Part shown: positions 1 to 12,300 of the stretch, piece by piece
Layout of the letters: the number at the start of each line of letters is the position of its first letter
Position numbering within the stretch: position 1 is the first letter of the stretch
DNA from: Stichopus chloronotus
Taxonomy: Eukaryota; Echinodermata; Holothuroidea; Aspidochirotida; Stichopodidae
DNA: 64,000 nucleotides
NCBI GenBank assembly: GCA_021234535.1
Contig: CM037840.1
Location: 27,285,020-27,349,019, forward strand
Direction: 5' to 3'
Position numbers and translations under genes: made by a program
Notes under the pieces: generated by a model
What the model was told of the DNA's origin: nothing
The model's input: the letters and a program-made list of their open reading frames with translations, nothing else
Database searches by the model: none

Positions 1-208
1 GCAATTCACATTACGTATGTCTTGTACTTTTTTTCTTCTCAGTTCCAACTGTATCAAAGCTGCCCTCGTGTAAACTTTTTATCACAAGAGAATCTTGATT
101 ACGCAAATAACAAGATATCAGAGATGGTTTATGCGGTTCAGTGCGCTCCTGTTTTGAAATATGCATCTATACACAATGAAATAAAATATCAATGAATTTA
201 TGCTATAC

Positions 209-366
209 CTGTAAGCGAATACTTCATAACTCGCTTCCTTTGTGCCTCTGCCCTCATTCAGAACTGTTTGAATATTCTCCGCTATTTCTTCAGCCCGTTC
301 ATATGCGTGGATGTGGTCGGATGCTGTCACGAGCTTTACGTGATGTGTTGAAAAGTAAGACGCTGT
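209..366 (-). CDS. NPC1-like exon 15 (numbered after one missing exon)
   Basis: Encodes TASYFSTHHVKLVTASDHI, then AYERAEEIAENIQ and YEVFAYR, matching NPC1 '[22 protein letters not shown]...YRVFPYS'. Donor CAG|GTATAG in phase 2. The acceptor is either GTGAG (start 366) or GAGACAG (start 362), both in the same frame. Later exons fall outside the window. Confidence 0.8.
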
Positions 367-3300
367 CTCACGTAGTAACAGAAACATGTAAACAAGAATG
401 AGTAGGCCGTATAGACATTTATAACAGAGGTGTGACACTTCATGTTCCTATGTTGATTACAATCACTAGGATGGTTCGTAACAAAATAAATACTCTGTCA
501 GCAAACTTGGTGTGTGTGTGTGTGTGTGGGGGGGGGGGGGGGTAAATGGGGAAAGATGAAAAGGGGGGCGCCATGGTCAATACTTGGTAGTCATCTGACG
601 GTATTTCATATCGTGACCATACTACCGGCAGTGCAAACAGTGGACAAGGCGTATGCAGCAATTTCAGGTTGCACTACCTTCTCAAACGTACAAGAATAAC
701 CGTCCTTCAACTGTGATGATAGTCACTCTCCGGCCCATTCCCCAACCTATCATTTCCCAGTTTTGATTACCAATCAATTGATATTAAAACCGTACGAGAC
801 ATAAAGTTATCCAACTATTGGTTGAATTAGAAAGGTCATGGTCCATCCACTTCCTTGGCCATGGTCCCTCGACACTAAAGGCGTTGCCTTTTTCAGATTA
901 ATGACACAAGATCTAAGAATGCAGATGTCTTTTCTCATTTAAACATTTCCTCACTCAAACATTTAAGCAAGCGTGGAGATGTTATCTTAGACGGACAGGG
1001 ACACGTTCAGAGCCTATCAGTGGATCGCAATATTAATAATTGTTAACGTCGTTAAACATTTCAATTGACCCTGAACATAGAAGAAATTGGTTCATCACAA
1101 GAACCAATTAGCAACAGACACTTTGCATTGACGTCACATAACAACAAACAAGCGCGCCCTCCCTGATAATAAGAAAACAGAACATTAGAGTACGCCTACA
1201 GTGCGATTACAGTATGGCTATTCTATAGTAATACTTCGGTGGATGTTAGCTGAAATCAATTCATAGCTTATAAATGAAGCTTAAGGGCTGGCCAATCACA
1301 GGGATGCTTCTATAAAATGACATTTTGTTTGATCTGACAACATACCCATCCTATTAAAAATGGTGTAAAAGGTAACAGCAGCCTATGCTAACACTCCTAG
1401 GTATAGATCGAATGGCAGATACGAATAATGCACGTGTCAAATGTAGTAACTTCGAAAAGGACGCTTCACTGTATCACTGTGACGTCACAAGCAACTTGTC
1501 TATAGTCCAAACATTATTAACGCTCTTTTTCTCTTCGCTAACCTCCAACGGATCCATCTTTATTGAAAGCCACTGAATCGGAAAAAAATTTACCACTGAA
1601 ATGAGAAGAGAAAAAAAAACAGAAGAATAAAGCAATTTTGTTTTACTGAAAGCCACTGAAATGAGAAAAGGATTGGCCAACGTGCTAAACTCTGTTAGAA
1701 TAGATGGAATTTTCTTTGTTAATGATGATGGAAAATGGGACCAGGCAGGTATAGAACTTTGTTCATCTGTCATGGATTTGACTTCATTGCATCACTTTCC
1801 GGACATTGCCACAGTTAAAGGTTAAAAGGTGAGTAAATCCTGTGATAATGTCGATTGTGTGCAGATTTTTCGATGCAGCACACCGCCCCCACTCCCGTCC
1901 CACCTGCACCTAACCATGAAATCACATTTTCGTTTTCATGTCGTGGACAAGACAGATTTACCCTTTTCTAGAGGTCTCTGATACATCTGGCTGTGATACC
2001 ACAGGAACAATAGATGTATTTGGCTCACTGCTACACTCCGTTCCAACCACGAATTACTGAAAAGGCAAATCCATGGCCCACCAGCCTGCAAGGTTGTATT
2101 TACAATGTTAAAATCTTTCTAATATTGGATTTCAAGAGCAATATATCAGTAAGGACTTATGCATAGTGTTACGAAGTCCAGATATAAACGTTGTGACAAA
2201 GAATAAAGTTTTAGAAAGGGACGTTTTGGTAGGCAGACTAATGAAGAGAAGAATGAGTACTCGAATTTCAAAGGAATATAATTCGTTTCTTAGGTAAATC
2301 CAATCATTAAGCAAATAACATTTTACAGGGAACAAAGTGTACCGGTACTTACAAACGAAAATAAATTAATTAGCGGGCGGGAGGTACCTCCGGTGGACCG
2401 TTTCAGCTGGGCTCTCTCGTGGCGGTCTCGTATGCGGTTGCCCAGAGATGGTGGCTGAGATGTATGCGGCTTCCTACACGTCAGGCCAGGGCGAGGTAGG
2501 TCAGGGTAACCAGGAAGGCGATGACTAAACGGTAGTAGTCCATGGGATGGACAAAGTTGATAATTCGCTCGTGGAAATTAAGAAGAACCCGTAAGGAGGA
2601 AACCAGTCAGTAAAAGGGGTGAGTTCAGTATGTGTTCCGATATGGAGCTGTTGCACAGGGTTCGGTCAAGTGAAAAGCCAGTCAGCTCCGAGACAGCGAG
2701 GCATGTTTACACCACCATCCGAGAGAGGAGAGAGAGCGAGCCACACCTTGAGCAAGTGTTTTGTAGAACGCTCCCACATGACACCGGATTCCAAACGTGA
2801 ATATGGAACAATACTACACAGGCTCGTGTGCACGTTTTCAATACTTAAATTAGCATATCAAGAACAGAGAATGCGGCAGCTCAGGCCTTCGATAACAACA
2901 AACATTATTGTACATAACACCGAGAGGTCAGGTATTCAACAAAGAAAAAACTCTTTTACATAACAATAGCTCAAATAGCCTTGAAATATGAATCCCCCAG
3001 TCACTCGCAATTTTCGAATTCGGTGAATTTTCACACTTTTGTTTTGAAAGCTTTACTTACCCCTCAGGACACTTTTCCGTTGGAGAATCAGACAGAAAAA
3101 ATGGAAGGAAGTGAGAGAATTCGTAGTGTGTTGGTCTAGTGAAGGTTGACTTATTGCTGCTGGAACTAGTGAGACATGGATTGCAGGTATCGTTTTTGAC
3201 TAGCGTCGAGGAGAAAAGAGACATTGAAACAAAAATATGTGACAAACACACTAAAAATACACTAAAATCTGATATTGTAAAGGTGATTTCATGGTTCCCA

Positions 3301-6300
3301 GTAGGGGACTCCTAAGACAATGGACAGTTTAGTGAAAACATGACGTAGTCATTATAAATGCTGTTAACGAATTACGTCAGAGCAATAATCAAAGAGCGTA
3401 TTTTAATGGTCATGGTTCACTGCGTAGTTATTCTCTTTTCCTTTTAATCGTCTGATCGTTTCAAAGTTACTTTATTTACCTTGTTAAAGCATGCGTAAAT
3501 TACGTGTTCATCCTGAAGTTATAATCCACCAATACATATTCACAACTGGCTTTCTTAATTCTACCAATTCGCTTGTGTTTTTGTTCTTGAAAATCCGCTC
3601 TGTAGTCTCCCTGCGCATTTCTCACCATCAACTAATTCTCTAAATACTGCACTGTAATGACTGCATAAAAAAAAATGTTTAATGTTGTCACGTTTCAAAC
3701 AATCCCTCCAGGCTCAATCTCTTTCATCTAATGGCGTTCCCCTGTAATTAATGTGAACTAAACAGATTTTAAAGTCATTGCGTGTGCAGTGAAAAACTAT
3801 AAGGATAAGATTATGTTTGATCTTACCCTTTTCTTTATACTTAAATGTACACGCGAGGTTGTACATGGACGGACTACGTCTTTCAATGAAGGAAAATGAC
3901 AGTAACTTCTTTGAAAAGCAAAGGGATTGTCATGAAAACAGTAAAAAAACAGAAATCATATTTTAAAATTAACGGTTCTTACTATAAGCGCCTACATGCA
4001 ACAACACAGGTTTCACTGGTGTATCAAAAACATACTACTCAAGTCGTCGCTCATTGGTCGGTATTCGTGATTGTAATATTTGGTGAAAGGAAGCACTGTA
4101 CTTACAAATGACCTACGAACTGAACACAACATTGCGACTCAGTGATCCTGAGTTGTTTTGACTAACTGAATAGTATACTTCCCATTGGTTTTTTCAAAGA
4201 AGCACACCGTTGATTTGAATGAAAACTGTCAACCACTTCATTACCGTATTCTACACCTTTTGTCGTTATGTTAGATGGATTTGAAATAATATGGCAGAAT
4301 TAACCAACTGAAGCCTACTTATCTTTCCAGGTGCCTAAATGGTGCAATTAAAAGCCTTACCAAACTTTGGGAGATGAAATTTCAATGTTTTTTGCTTTTT
4401 GCCTACCCACGTAATCACTTTAAACTTGACAGTGATTCATAACTACGGTAATGAGCCACTCTGTATACGTCCTGTGAAATACATTCAGAAAAGAGCTGAC
4501 TTCATTCAGAGGTTACAGAGTAAAACCAGCAAATATATGTTCCCAAAATAAAACCTCGCCGTTCGTATAGAAGTGTCAATTACCATTTTAAAAAAGATTA
4601 AGTAAACGAATAGCAACATATAAGACGTAGCATGCAACTCACTCTCTTGATGTAACAAATTTGTATACATAGCCAATCTTTATTTATTATGCAGGTGTTC
4701 TATGTAAGACAGGAATTTGTCTGTTAAATTGTCAATATTGGATGGATTTTGATGGAATTTGCAGATATGTTTAACATGTTCGATGAGGTATACAGCCAAT
4801 AATCCAAAACGCCATCTTCAATGTCACATGACCTTTAAAAGTCACTACAAACCTTCCTCTGGGCAGAACGATCCTTCGGAATCTCTGTAATATCTGCAAC
4901 AGGGAGGATTATCATTTTTCATCCAACTTAAATAATCATCAAGCCATGAAGTTGGAGGCTGGGATATCGTCGAGCTATAGAAAGAAAAATTACGGCTTTT
5001 AAAACCGTGAATCTGCATAAAAGTTATGACGTGTGTACTCACGGAAATGTAAACGTACGAAAAAAATATATATTACATCACTGCGTGTACATTCTTTGGA
5101 ATTCGAGACTTATATTTTGACTCTGAACAGCATATGTAGCAGTTCCACGAAATTGACATACTCTTTGGTTATTGTTCCCTTCTCTGATTGTATCTTTGTG
5201 GATATAATAATGCGTGGTGACGCATTCTTCAACTGAGCAGTCAGTGAGTTCAGCAAACAATGGGCGTGGTCGCGGCATATTTGATTTTATAATCAAAATG
5301 CTGAATAATCATTATATGATTTGAAGAGAGAAAAAAATAACACAAAGAGGGGCTACCAATTGGCGAGTAGGTATCTTTGACGAGATTTGTAGTTTTATTT
5401 TGAGTGTAGCCCACATATCATTTACAAGTTAAATCTACGATATGCATAAGGTACCTTTCTGGATGTAATGACGCATTCTTCAGCTGACCAGTCAATGAGT
5501 CCAGCTGACATTGGGCGTGGTCGCTGCATATTTGGTTTTGTAAGTCGATCGATGAATAATCATAACCTGACTTCACAACAAAGTAAACAGGAGGACCAAT
5601 TCCTGAGTAGGTATCTTTGTCAGCGTAATAACTCTGTAGATAAGAATCCTACAAAACAGAAAACACAATTAGCATTGTTTAAGACTAGTGTCAATGACGG
5701 GTAAAAATATGGCAGTTATTTAAAAACTGTATTGTAATCTAGAATTCCAAAATATTCATTACCTTTAAATTCACTCAGAATAAATCAAATGGCACCATCA
5801 GTTCCCAATTTGTGTGATGTGAAGATTTATGAAGAACAAATTCAACAAAAAAAATCTCAAAAAACATGGTTACAATAAAAATAATTTACTTTTCTTTAAG
5901 GACATTCGTCAGGTTTTAAATCACTATTAAAATTTATTGTTAATTTCTTTTGAAGTTGATGTTAATTTTGAGGCCCCTTTGTGAGCTTACAGAGTGACTT
6001 GCAAAAAAAAAGGACCCATTGTAGAAACCCACTAACAAATTCAACTGCCACTTCCAACAGAAGGCTGTAATAGCTCTATGCTGCCAAGAAGTTGTTACCA
6101 GGGGTATTGCATCAGAAACATTTCTTAATCTTAGGCTCTACCATACGACTCTTTTACTCCTCTGAAGAAGAGTTTGAGTCTCACACCAAGGAATTATCGT
6201 AACACCTACACTTGGCAGACAATATTTTCTTTCGTTCCTTTGAATTTGCCATCCAAACGGCAAGAAGTAGCGAAGTACCGAAACCGCACAAGAATTAACG

Positions 6301-9300
6301 GTCTCGAAAGTATCGATCCCCTATTAACAGTGTTTCTAAGAGTACCTGCCATTGCCCACATTCCAGGACTACCCCTTATCAGCGGCAAACAACACTGCAG
6401 CATCATGTCCTCGCTTCAGAAAAATTAGTAGACGCACTCCTGTCGCAATGGTTGAAACATCGCAAAACAAAGATCATTTTGTTTTCAAGTTATTTTTCAA
6501 ATAACATTAAAAAAACTTGTGGTACCGAGTCGAAGGAAATGAGGAAGTAAAGAAATTACAATTGCTACAACAGATAAAAATAACAGAAATGTTATACAAT
6601 CGGCAATTTCAAGATTTCTTTCTTCCTCTACATACCTTCGCAATTTTATTCTTATCCAACCGTCCAACTGTTAATTTATCCAGTAGTCCTATGCTAACGA
6701 ATATCGACAGGGCAAAGATGATTACCTATACAAGGAGAATTAAAATAAGGAATGTGAAAACATGAATTTCATAATCTTAATTTCATCTCTTCATTTACTT
6801 TGAGATGCCATTACTTAGCAGTCAAAATGAGATAACGAATAGCAAATTTTCGAATCTTTGAATTTTGAATTTGATCTTAGAGATGTAAAAACATAATTTT
6901 CTCACTCTATAGTTATCATTTGTATGACTGCTCCGTTAATTCACCAAAGAAAAAGGGGAAAAAAATCCAGCCCATTTGGAGAATATCTAGACACCCACGG
7001 TGATTGCTATTTCCAGTAATCAAATGAATCTCGAATACTAGCCTAGATAATGCAATCACATTTAATTTTTATTAGTTGAAATATTCGGACTTAATTGTAA
7101 ACATACATGACTCATAAACAGCTTGGACGTATAGCTGTCATGGACCAATTTAGGAAACCTCTTACAGTTTCTACTGTTACGTTCTTACATTTTGGAGATG
7201 TTACAGAGTGTGATCCAAACATCTGTGCCTATATGTACTGACCACAATGAATCTGACCGCGCCGTTATTCAAAAGCGGGACTAAAAACTTTTTCATGATC
7301 CTCTGAATTTTCCCAAGCTTCGGAGAGGACTGGTCGTCTGATTCAAGTGACTGGTCCTTCTTCGTGCAGAAGGAAAAGAGCTTTGACAACTTCTGTGAGA
7401 GAAGGTATAGGGAGATCAAACGACCATAGAATGAAAATGTTCAAATAAGGCATCAGCTCACAAATTCCTTAACGTGTTTCTTTAATATTTTTGTGAAGTA
7501 AATCTACAGATATTTTGTTTTTACAGTGTGCATTGACAAACATTTGTGATTTGGAAAGAGCTGATTGGACAGAAATTCTGAGGACTGAGAAAATAAGGCC
7601 CGGAAATGTGGTGAAGATTATGAAAACAAAATCTTTTACTTGTCAACTGTATAAGCAGCCTTAAGACCAGAGATAATTCTACTTACATCTGGATATCGAT
7701 TCATAATTTCCAACACCGAGGTTAACACGGTGATCTGAAGAGCAAAGTTAATAGTCACGCTCAGAGCTAACGAGATGGTGAAGCCCTTGATGGCAGGAGA
7801 GGAAGATGTAAGGCAAGCTAAAAAGGAGGAAAAGTATCATGATCTTTAATCTGAAAGATGTCAGGTTTCCGAAAAAAAGAAGAAACTGGGCTGAGACGGC
7901 AGCTTGGTGTCAATCAGAGACAAGCTTGGTTTCGAGTAATATAATTTTTAAAAGCTTTCAGTGAAAAATACTGTAAAGACAAGTGAAAGTGGGGGTGGGC
8001 GCTGGTTCACTATCTAACGCAACAGTACGACCAAGAAACTGGTGAGAAAACTTTAGGTTATGCCCTGAAGTATACATGTCTTATGCATGTTCTTGTTAGA
8101 AGCATTTTCACCTTTTAGGTGAAGTAACCTTACTTTTGATGTAGTATAGCGACAAGAATGGTTCTTATGACCAAACTAAGTAAAGATGATCAGGATCACG
8201 TGACAGGTTGCGATTTGTATCTATCTATGTGATGTTATTATGACGTTTGATATTGACGAGTTATTAAAATCATATTTTCTTTCCATTTTTTTTCTTTTCG
8301 TTCTTTTTCTATCTTTGTCACTATTCTTTCTCTTATATTTTGTTTCGCAAAAAACAAGATAACATTGTACCTTTGTGTCTGGTAATTCACTTTATTCATG
8401 TATGGAACAGAAAAGACAGGCAAAGGACACAACTACGATGACATAGTTAACTTAGGACAGCAACAGTCTTCCAAGTCATAACTTCAGTTCTTTAACAAGT
8501 ATGCATGCACAGTCATGTGACTCAGCAGAGCACATTAAAATGTAATGACATGCAGCAAACCACGCGGTCCAAATAATGATATCGCCCTGCATTGTAGTTT
8601 TAATGTATGAGCGACAATGTCTGCATTATTGATAAAGATTTCTCAAAAACTGTGCAAACAATATTATCACTTGCGTAGGAAAGTATGGTGATTCGATAAT
8701 CTATGCATAAGTCACATATTACTGACCTACAACAAGAGCGACCGCCAGACTTATCGTCGCAGCCGCCAATGACGGCACTGAGATTCCCAACATGGTGGAC
8801 AAGTATTCTCCGTGTTCCATGATGCCCGGTGCTGGGAAGTATCTCTGCGATAATAGATGATGCAGAGTCAGACAGGAACCAGCCTAATTTGGGTTAAAAA
8901 ACGATCATGCGGGGGGGGGGGGTCGAAAAGCTGCGAAGCATCTCCAGATGGGTGTAAAATAATCTCCCATGCTTGTAAAATGTCTAAGATAGAACTAAAC
9001 GAGATGATAGCGCCAGTGAAATGGGAAGAAAATCCATCAATTCTCTATATTGAGAGGACTAACACGATCGATCTTTAAGGAAATATTAAAATAAAGGGGC
9101 GTAGATACTCCGTTCGCGAGGAGCATAATTCCATCAATTTTATAAGATACTAGATACCCCTTGAATTTTCTAATGATTGGTATTATTTTAACCTAAAATA
9201 TTGTTATGATAAATGGTAAATGGTCCTGGAATGACATACTTTTCTAAGTTGATTTACAGGCTGGGATTTATAATCCAGACGATAGACAGACGGCAGGCAG

Positions 9301-12300
9301 ACGGTGAAAAAATGAAAGAGTTTGAAAAGAAGACCATACCTTGTATCGCTGCAGAAATAAGAAGATGTTGCACGTGCCAATAACAAGTGTCAGCAACGGA
9401 ACCATGGATACGGTGAGGGGTGCTATGACGTAATTGCATGAATATGCAATCCCCAGGGAGCTGGTTACCGACGCAAGAACCATTAGTATGCAGGTGAGAG
9501 ATAGCAGGATTTTTGCTTGCACCTGCATGTAATTTAAGATAAGAATGTATACGTACGTGGTGAGAGTGGTCAAATCCCTGGTCAAATGTTGGATATAATT
9601 TCAGTTCAAGAAAGTTGTGCCTACGAGAGTGCAAGGGAGTGTATTCATTCCCTTATATGCTGTTCTTATTTACTTAATTCATTCAGTCAGGGACTGAAAT
9701 GTCAAGTACATAGCAATACTAGACAGACTTGTTTATACTATCAAAATCAACTGGTCTGGGGCGATTTAAAGACAAAAACTCATCACCCTAGACAGTTTCA
9801 ATTCCCCTCGACCACTTGTGTCTATTCCTCCCACAGTTTGACTAAAATTGCTCCACATGTGTAGTCAAAACAATGGATCCATGTGTACACTGTGTAGTGT
9901 GAGCTGCTTCTGCTTCTTTTGAATTCGCTGTCAATCAAAGAGTACTGTAACTTAGGACCAGTTGAGAATTTTACCCTCCGGAAATCAAAAATATAGCTCA
10001 GGGTGATGAGTTTCTGCCTTAAAGAATTGCCAGTAAGAAAACAAAGTAAGGAGTAACCTACGGTCACCTAAATTATTTTCGAACTTTATAGCCGTTATAT
10101 TATATCTATAGATGCACACATAAATTGACTACTGCTCCAGCCCGAACTAGAGCGCCCCACCCCCGCCAGTCCCCCCCCCCCTTTTTTTAGCTCCCCTGAA
10201 TGTGGACCCTGTAATACGCGCATAGAGAACCCAGACTGATCCCATTTCATAATGCCAAGTCTATCGTAAAATGCTCACAATCATGGAATTCTTCTTGTGG
10301 TCCTCGCCGAGAATAAAGGCTTTATACAGGAAGAGAACTCCGTAGAAAGCGGCGGTGATCAACTTTGAAATCGGCTGGCCGTCTTCGGTTACCTCGTCCT
10401 CGAGAGATCGCTTTAGAAAAACAGAAATAAAACAAACATGTGATTTTTAGAGATACGTTTGCCACAATATGGTAGAAGGCGATTTAGGTATCACATCTTT
10501 TATAGGGATGCAAAAAGGGAGGGAAGGGGGGGGGGTAATAACGAAGACAAACTCATAAATCGGTGAGTGGTTCTTTATGTTATACATGTCCCTCTATAAA
10601 TTATCCAATATTTTTTTTTTGGTGGGGGGCACCAATATAGGAACAACAACGATTTCCTATGTTGTCTTTTGTAAGCGTTTATGTTTTGGTGTTGAACCTG
10701 ATCAGTGGGGCACTCCGACACTTCAGAGACCAGAGGCAATACATACAACAACATTATTATTTTTTTTTTTACTTTACATGGTATAATTTTTTTTCAAGGC
10801 TAAAGCATTTTGCAAAGGGTGCATAAAGAAAAGGAGGGAAAGTAGGGAATTACTTTGTAGTAAACCAGTAGAATTAATAAAATAAATATACTTTATGTCA
10901 GGCGATGCTTTGTTACGAATGTTGTTTTCGCCGGTATTATCGATTAACAAGAAAATTACAGCCAAACAGTTTGCTACACAACTGCTTTATCAGTGAATAT
11001 GCATAACTAAGCTATCATTATTCGCCGAGAGTTCCTCGACACCAGCCACACCACACTACTCCAAACAGGTTTATGCATGCCGTCTCGAGAGGGCAAGCCC
11101 AATACTGCCATGTCAGTACGTGCTTCTGGTGTCATGTGAGTTAGTAATCACACCATAAAGACAAAGACTCATCGCCTCAGACAATTTCAATTCGCCAAAC
11201 CACTTACGTCTAGTCCTTCCCGCAGCCCATCCAAACTCCCCCCACATGCTGTACTGAAAACAATGAGGCCCTGTGTATGCTTGGTAACATCAGGGACTTG
11301 CTATATGTACTGACAGTGACAACTCCGTGTGTAATATGAGCTACTCTGCACCTTTCGAATTTGCTGTCAATCAAAGAGCAGAACCAGTTGGGAATTTTGC
11401 TATCCCCAAGCCAAAAGATAGCTCGGGGTGATGAGTGACTGCCTTTAAGTCTTCTCTAAACATTCATGATTCTACCAAGGAGGTTCCTTAGAACCTCCTT
11501 GATTCTACCATGCAACTCAAGAGTCGTAACTACCTCGGCAGAATAAGACAACTTCAGGGAGCATCCTCCATTGAATCTGTAGGCGGACATCAACTCTAGG
11601 AACGCCTGCTCCCACAGCAGTGTTGCGTGTAAGGAGGGTTCCCCCTCTGCAAAGTTTTCAAGGGGTATCGTGATGAATAACGCAGTAGCGTTCTCAAAGT
11701 CTTCGTCTGCAGGTGAAAGAAAAGTTTCTAATTCATGTAAGTGGTAGAGAACATTTTGACGGTACGTGGGACTTCGGTGTCGTGGAGTATATACAAATCC
11801 GACAAAAAAAAAATTCAACAAGAACTGCGGAATCGTCCAATAATTTCAAATTTCAACGCAACAATGTTTGTCGGGAAAAGGACTTTGAAATAGTAAAGAA
11901 AACATGATGAATGTGCAAAACCGAGGAGGTTCTTGTAGAACCTCCTTGGCAAAACTATGGCCAAGAAAACAGCCTTAGTTCTCTCCTGGAGAATTTTTAC
12001 TGTAATCGTACTTTTCTATGAGTGATTTTAACGCAAATTCATGACGAATAGTAGGTCTTCAACATGTAGAATGTGGAGAAGTGCGGTGACAACTCATTGT
12101 AGTAGGCCCACACACTGTTTGCACCATACGTATGGTGCAACACAGCACAGCACTGAATACCGCCCTCAGTAGAGCGGTGTAGCCCATCACGGAGGTAAGA
12201 GGAGGAGATAAATCAGGAAGCTTACTTTATGCTAATCCTATTAGATTTTTACAAGTGGGATAAATTTCAGTTCATAAAAGATAAATACAGTTAAGGATGC

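Larger units (their letters stand above)
440..3054. other. Intronic stretch of the NPC1-like gene, no further exon recognised
   Basis: Contains a (TG)n/(G)n tract at 511-541, a CCAAT...TATAAA pair on the plus strand (1292-1316), and a GC-rich island at about 2375-2530. No confident coding exon was seen here, although one about 60-nt NPC1-like exon should lie in this interval. Confidence 0.5.

Noticed and set aside
560..720. Candidate missing NPC1-like exon on the minus strand (IAAYALSTVCTAG)
   Set aside because: It resembles the expected AAYSSAVN segment and could join the following exon. However, no acceptor gives the phase-2 entry required by exon 13, and the identity is only about four residues.
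2619..2963. 114-codon plus-strand frame
   Set aside because: No family resemblance and no supporting splice or polyadenylation signals; treated as chance.
5033..5296. Alternative coding use of the relic exon copy
   Set aside because: A stop precedes the conserved part and no donor follows, so it is treated as a relic.
11456..11533. Coding extension of NPC1-like exon 4 (LHGRIKEVLRNLL)
   Set aside because: The alignment to NPC1 jumps from SYSAE directly to RSLEDEV in the next exon, and GAG|GTAGTT is a donor. The extension is the intronic hairpin read through.
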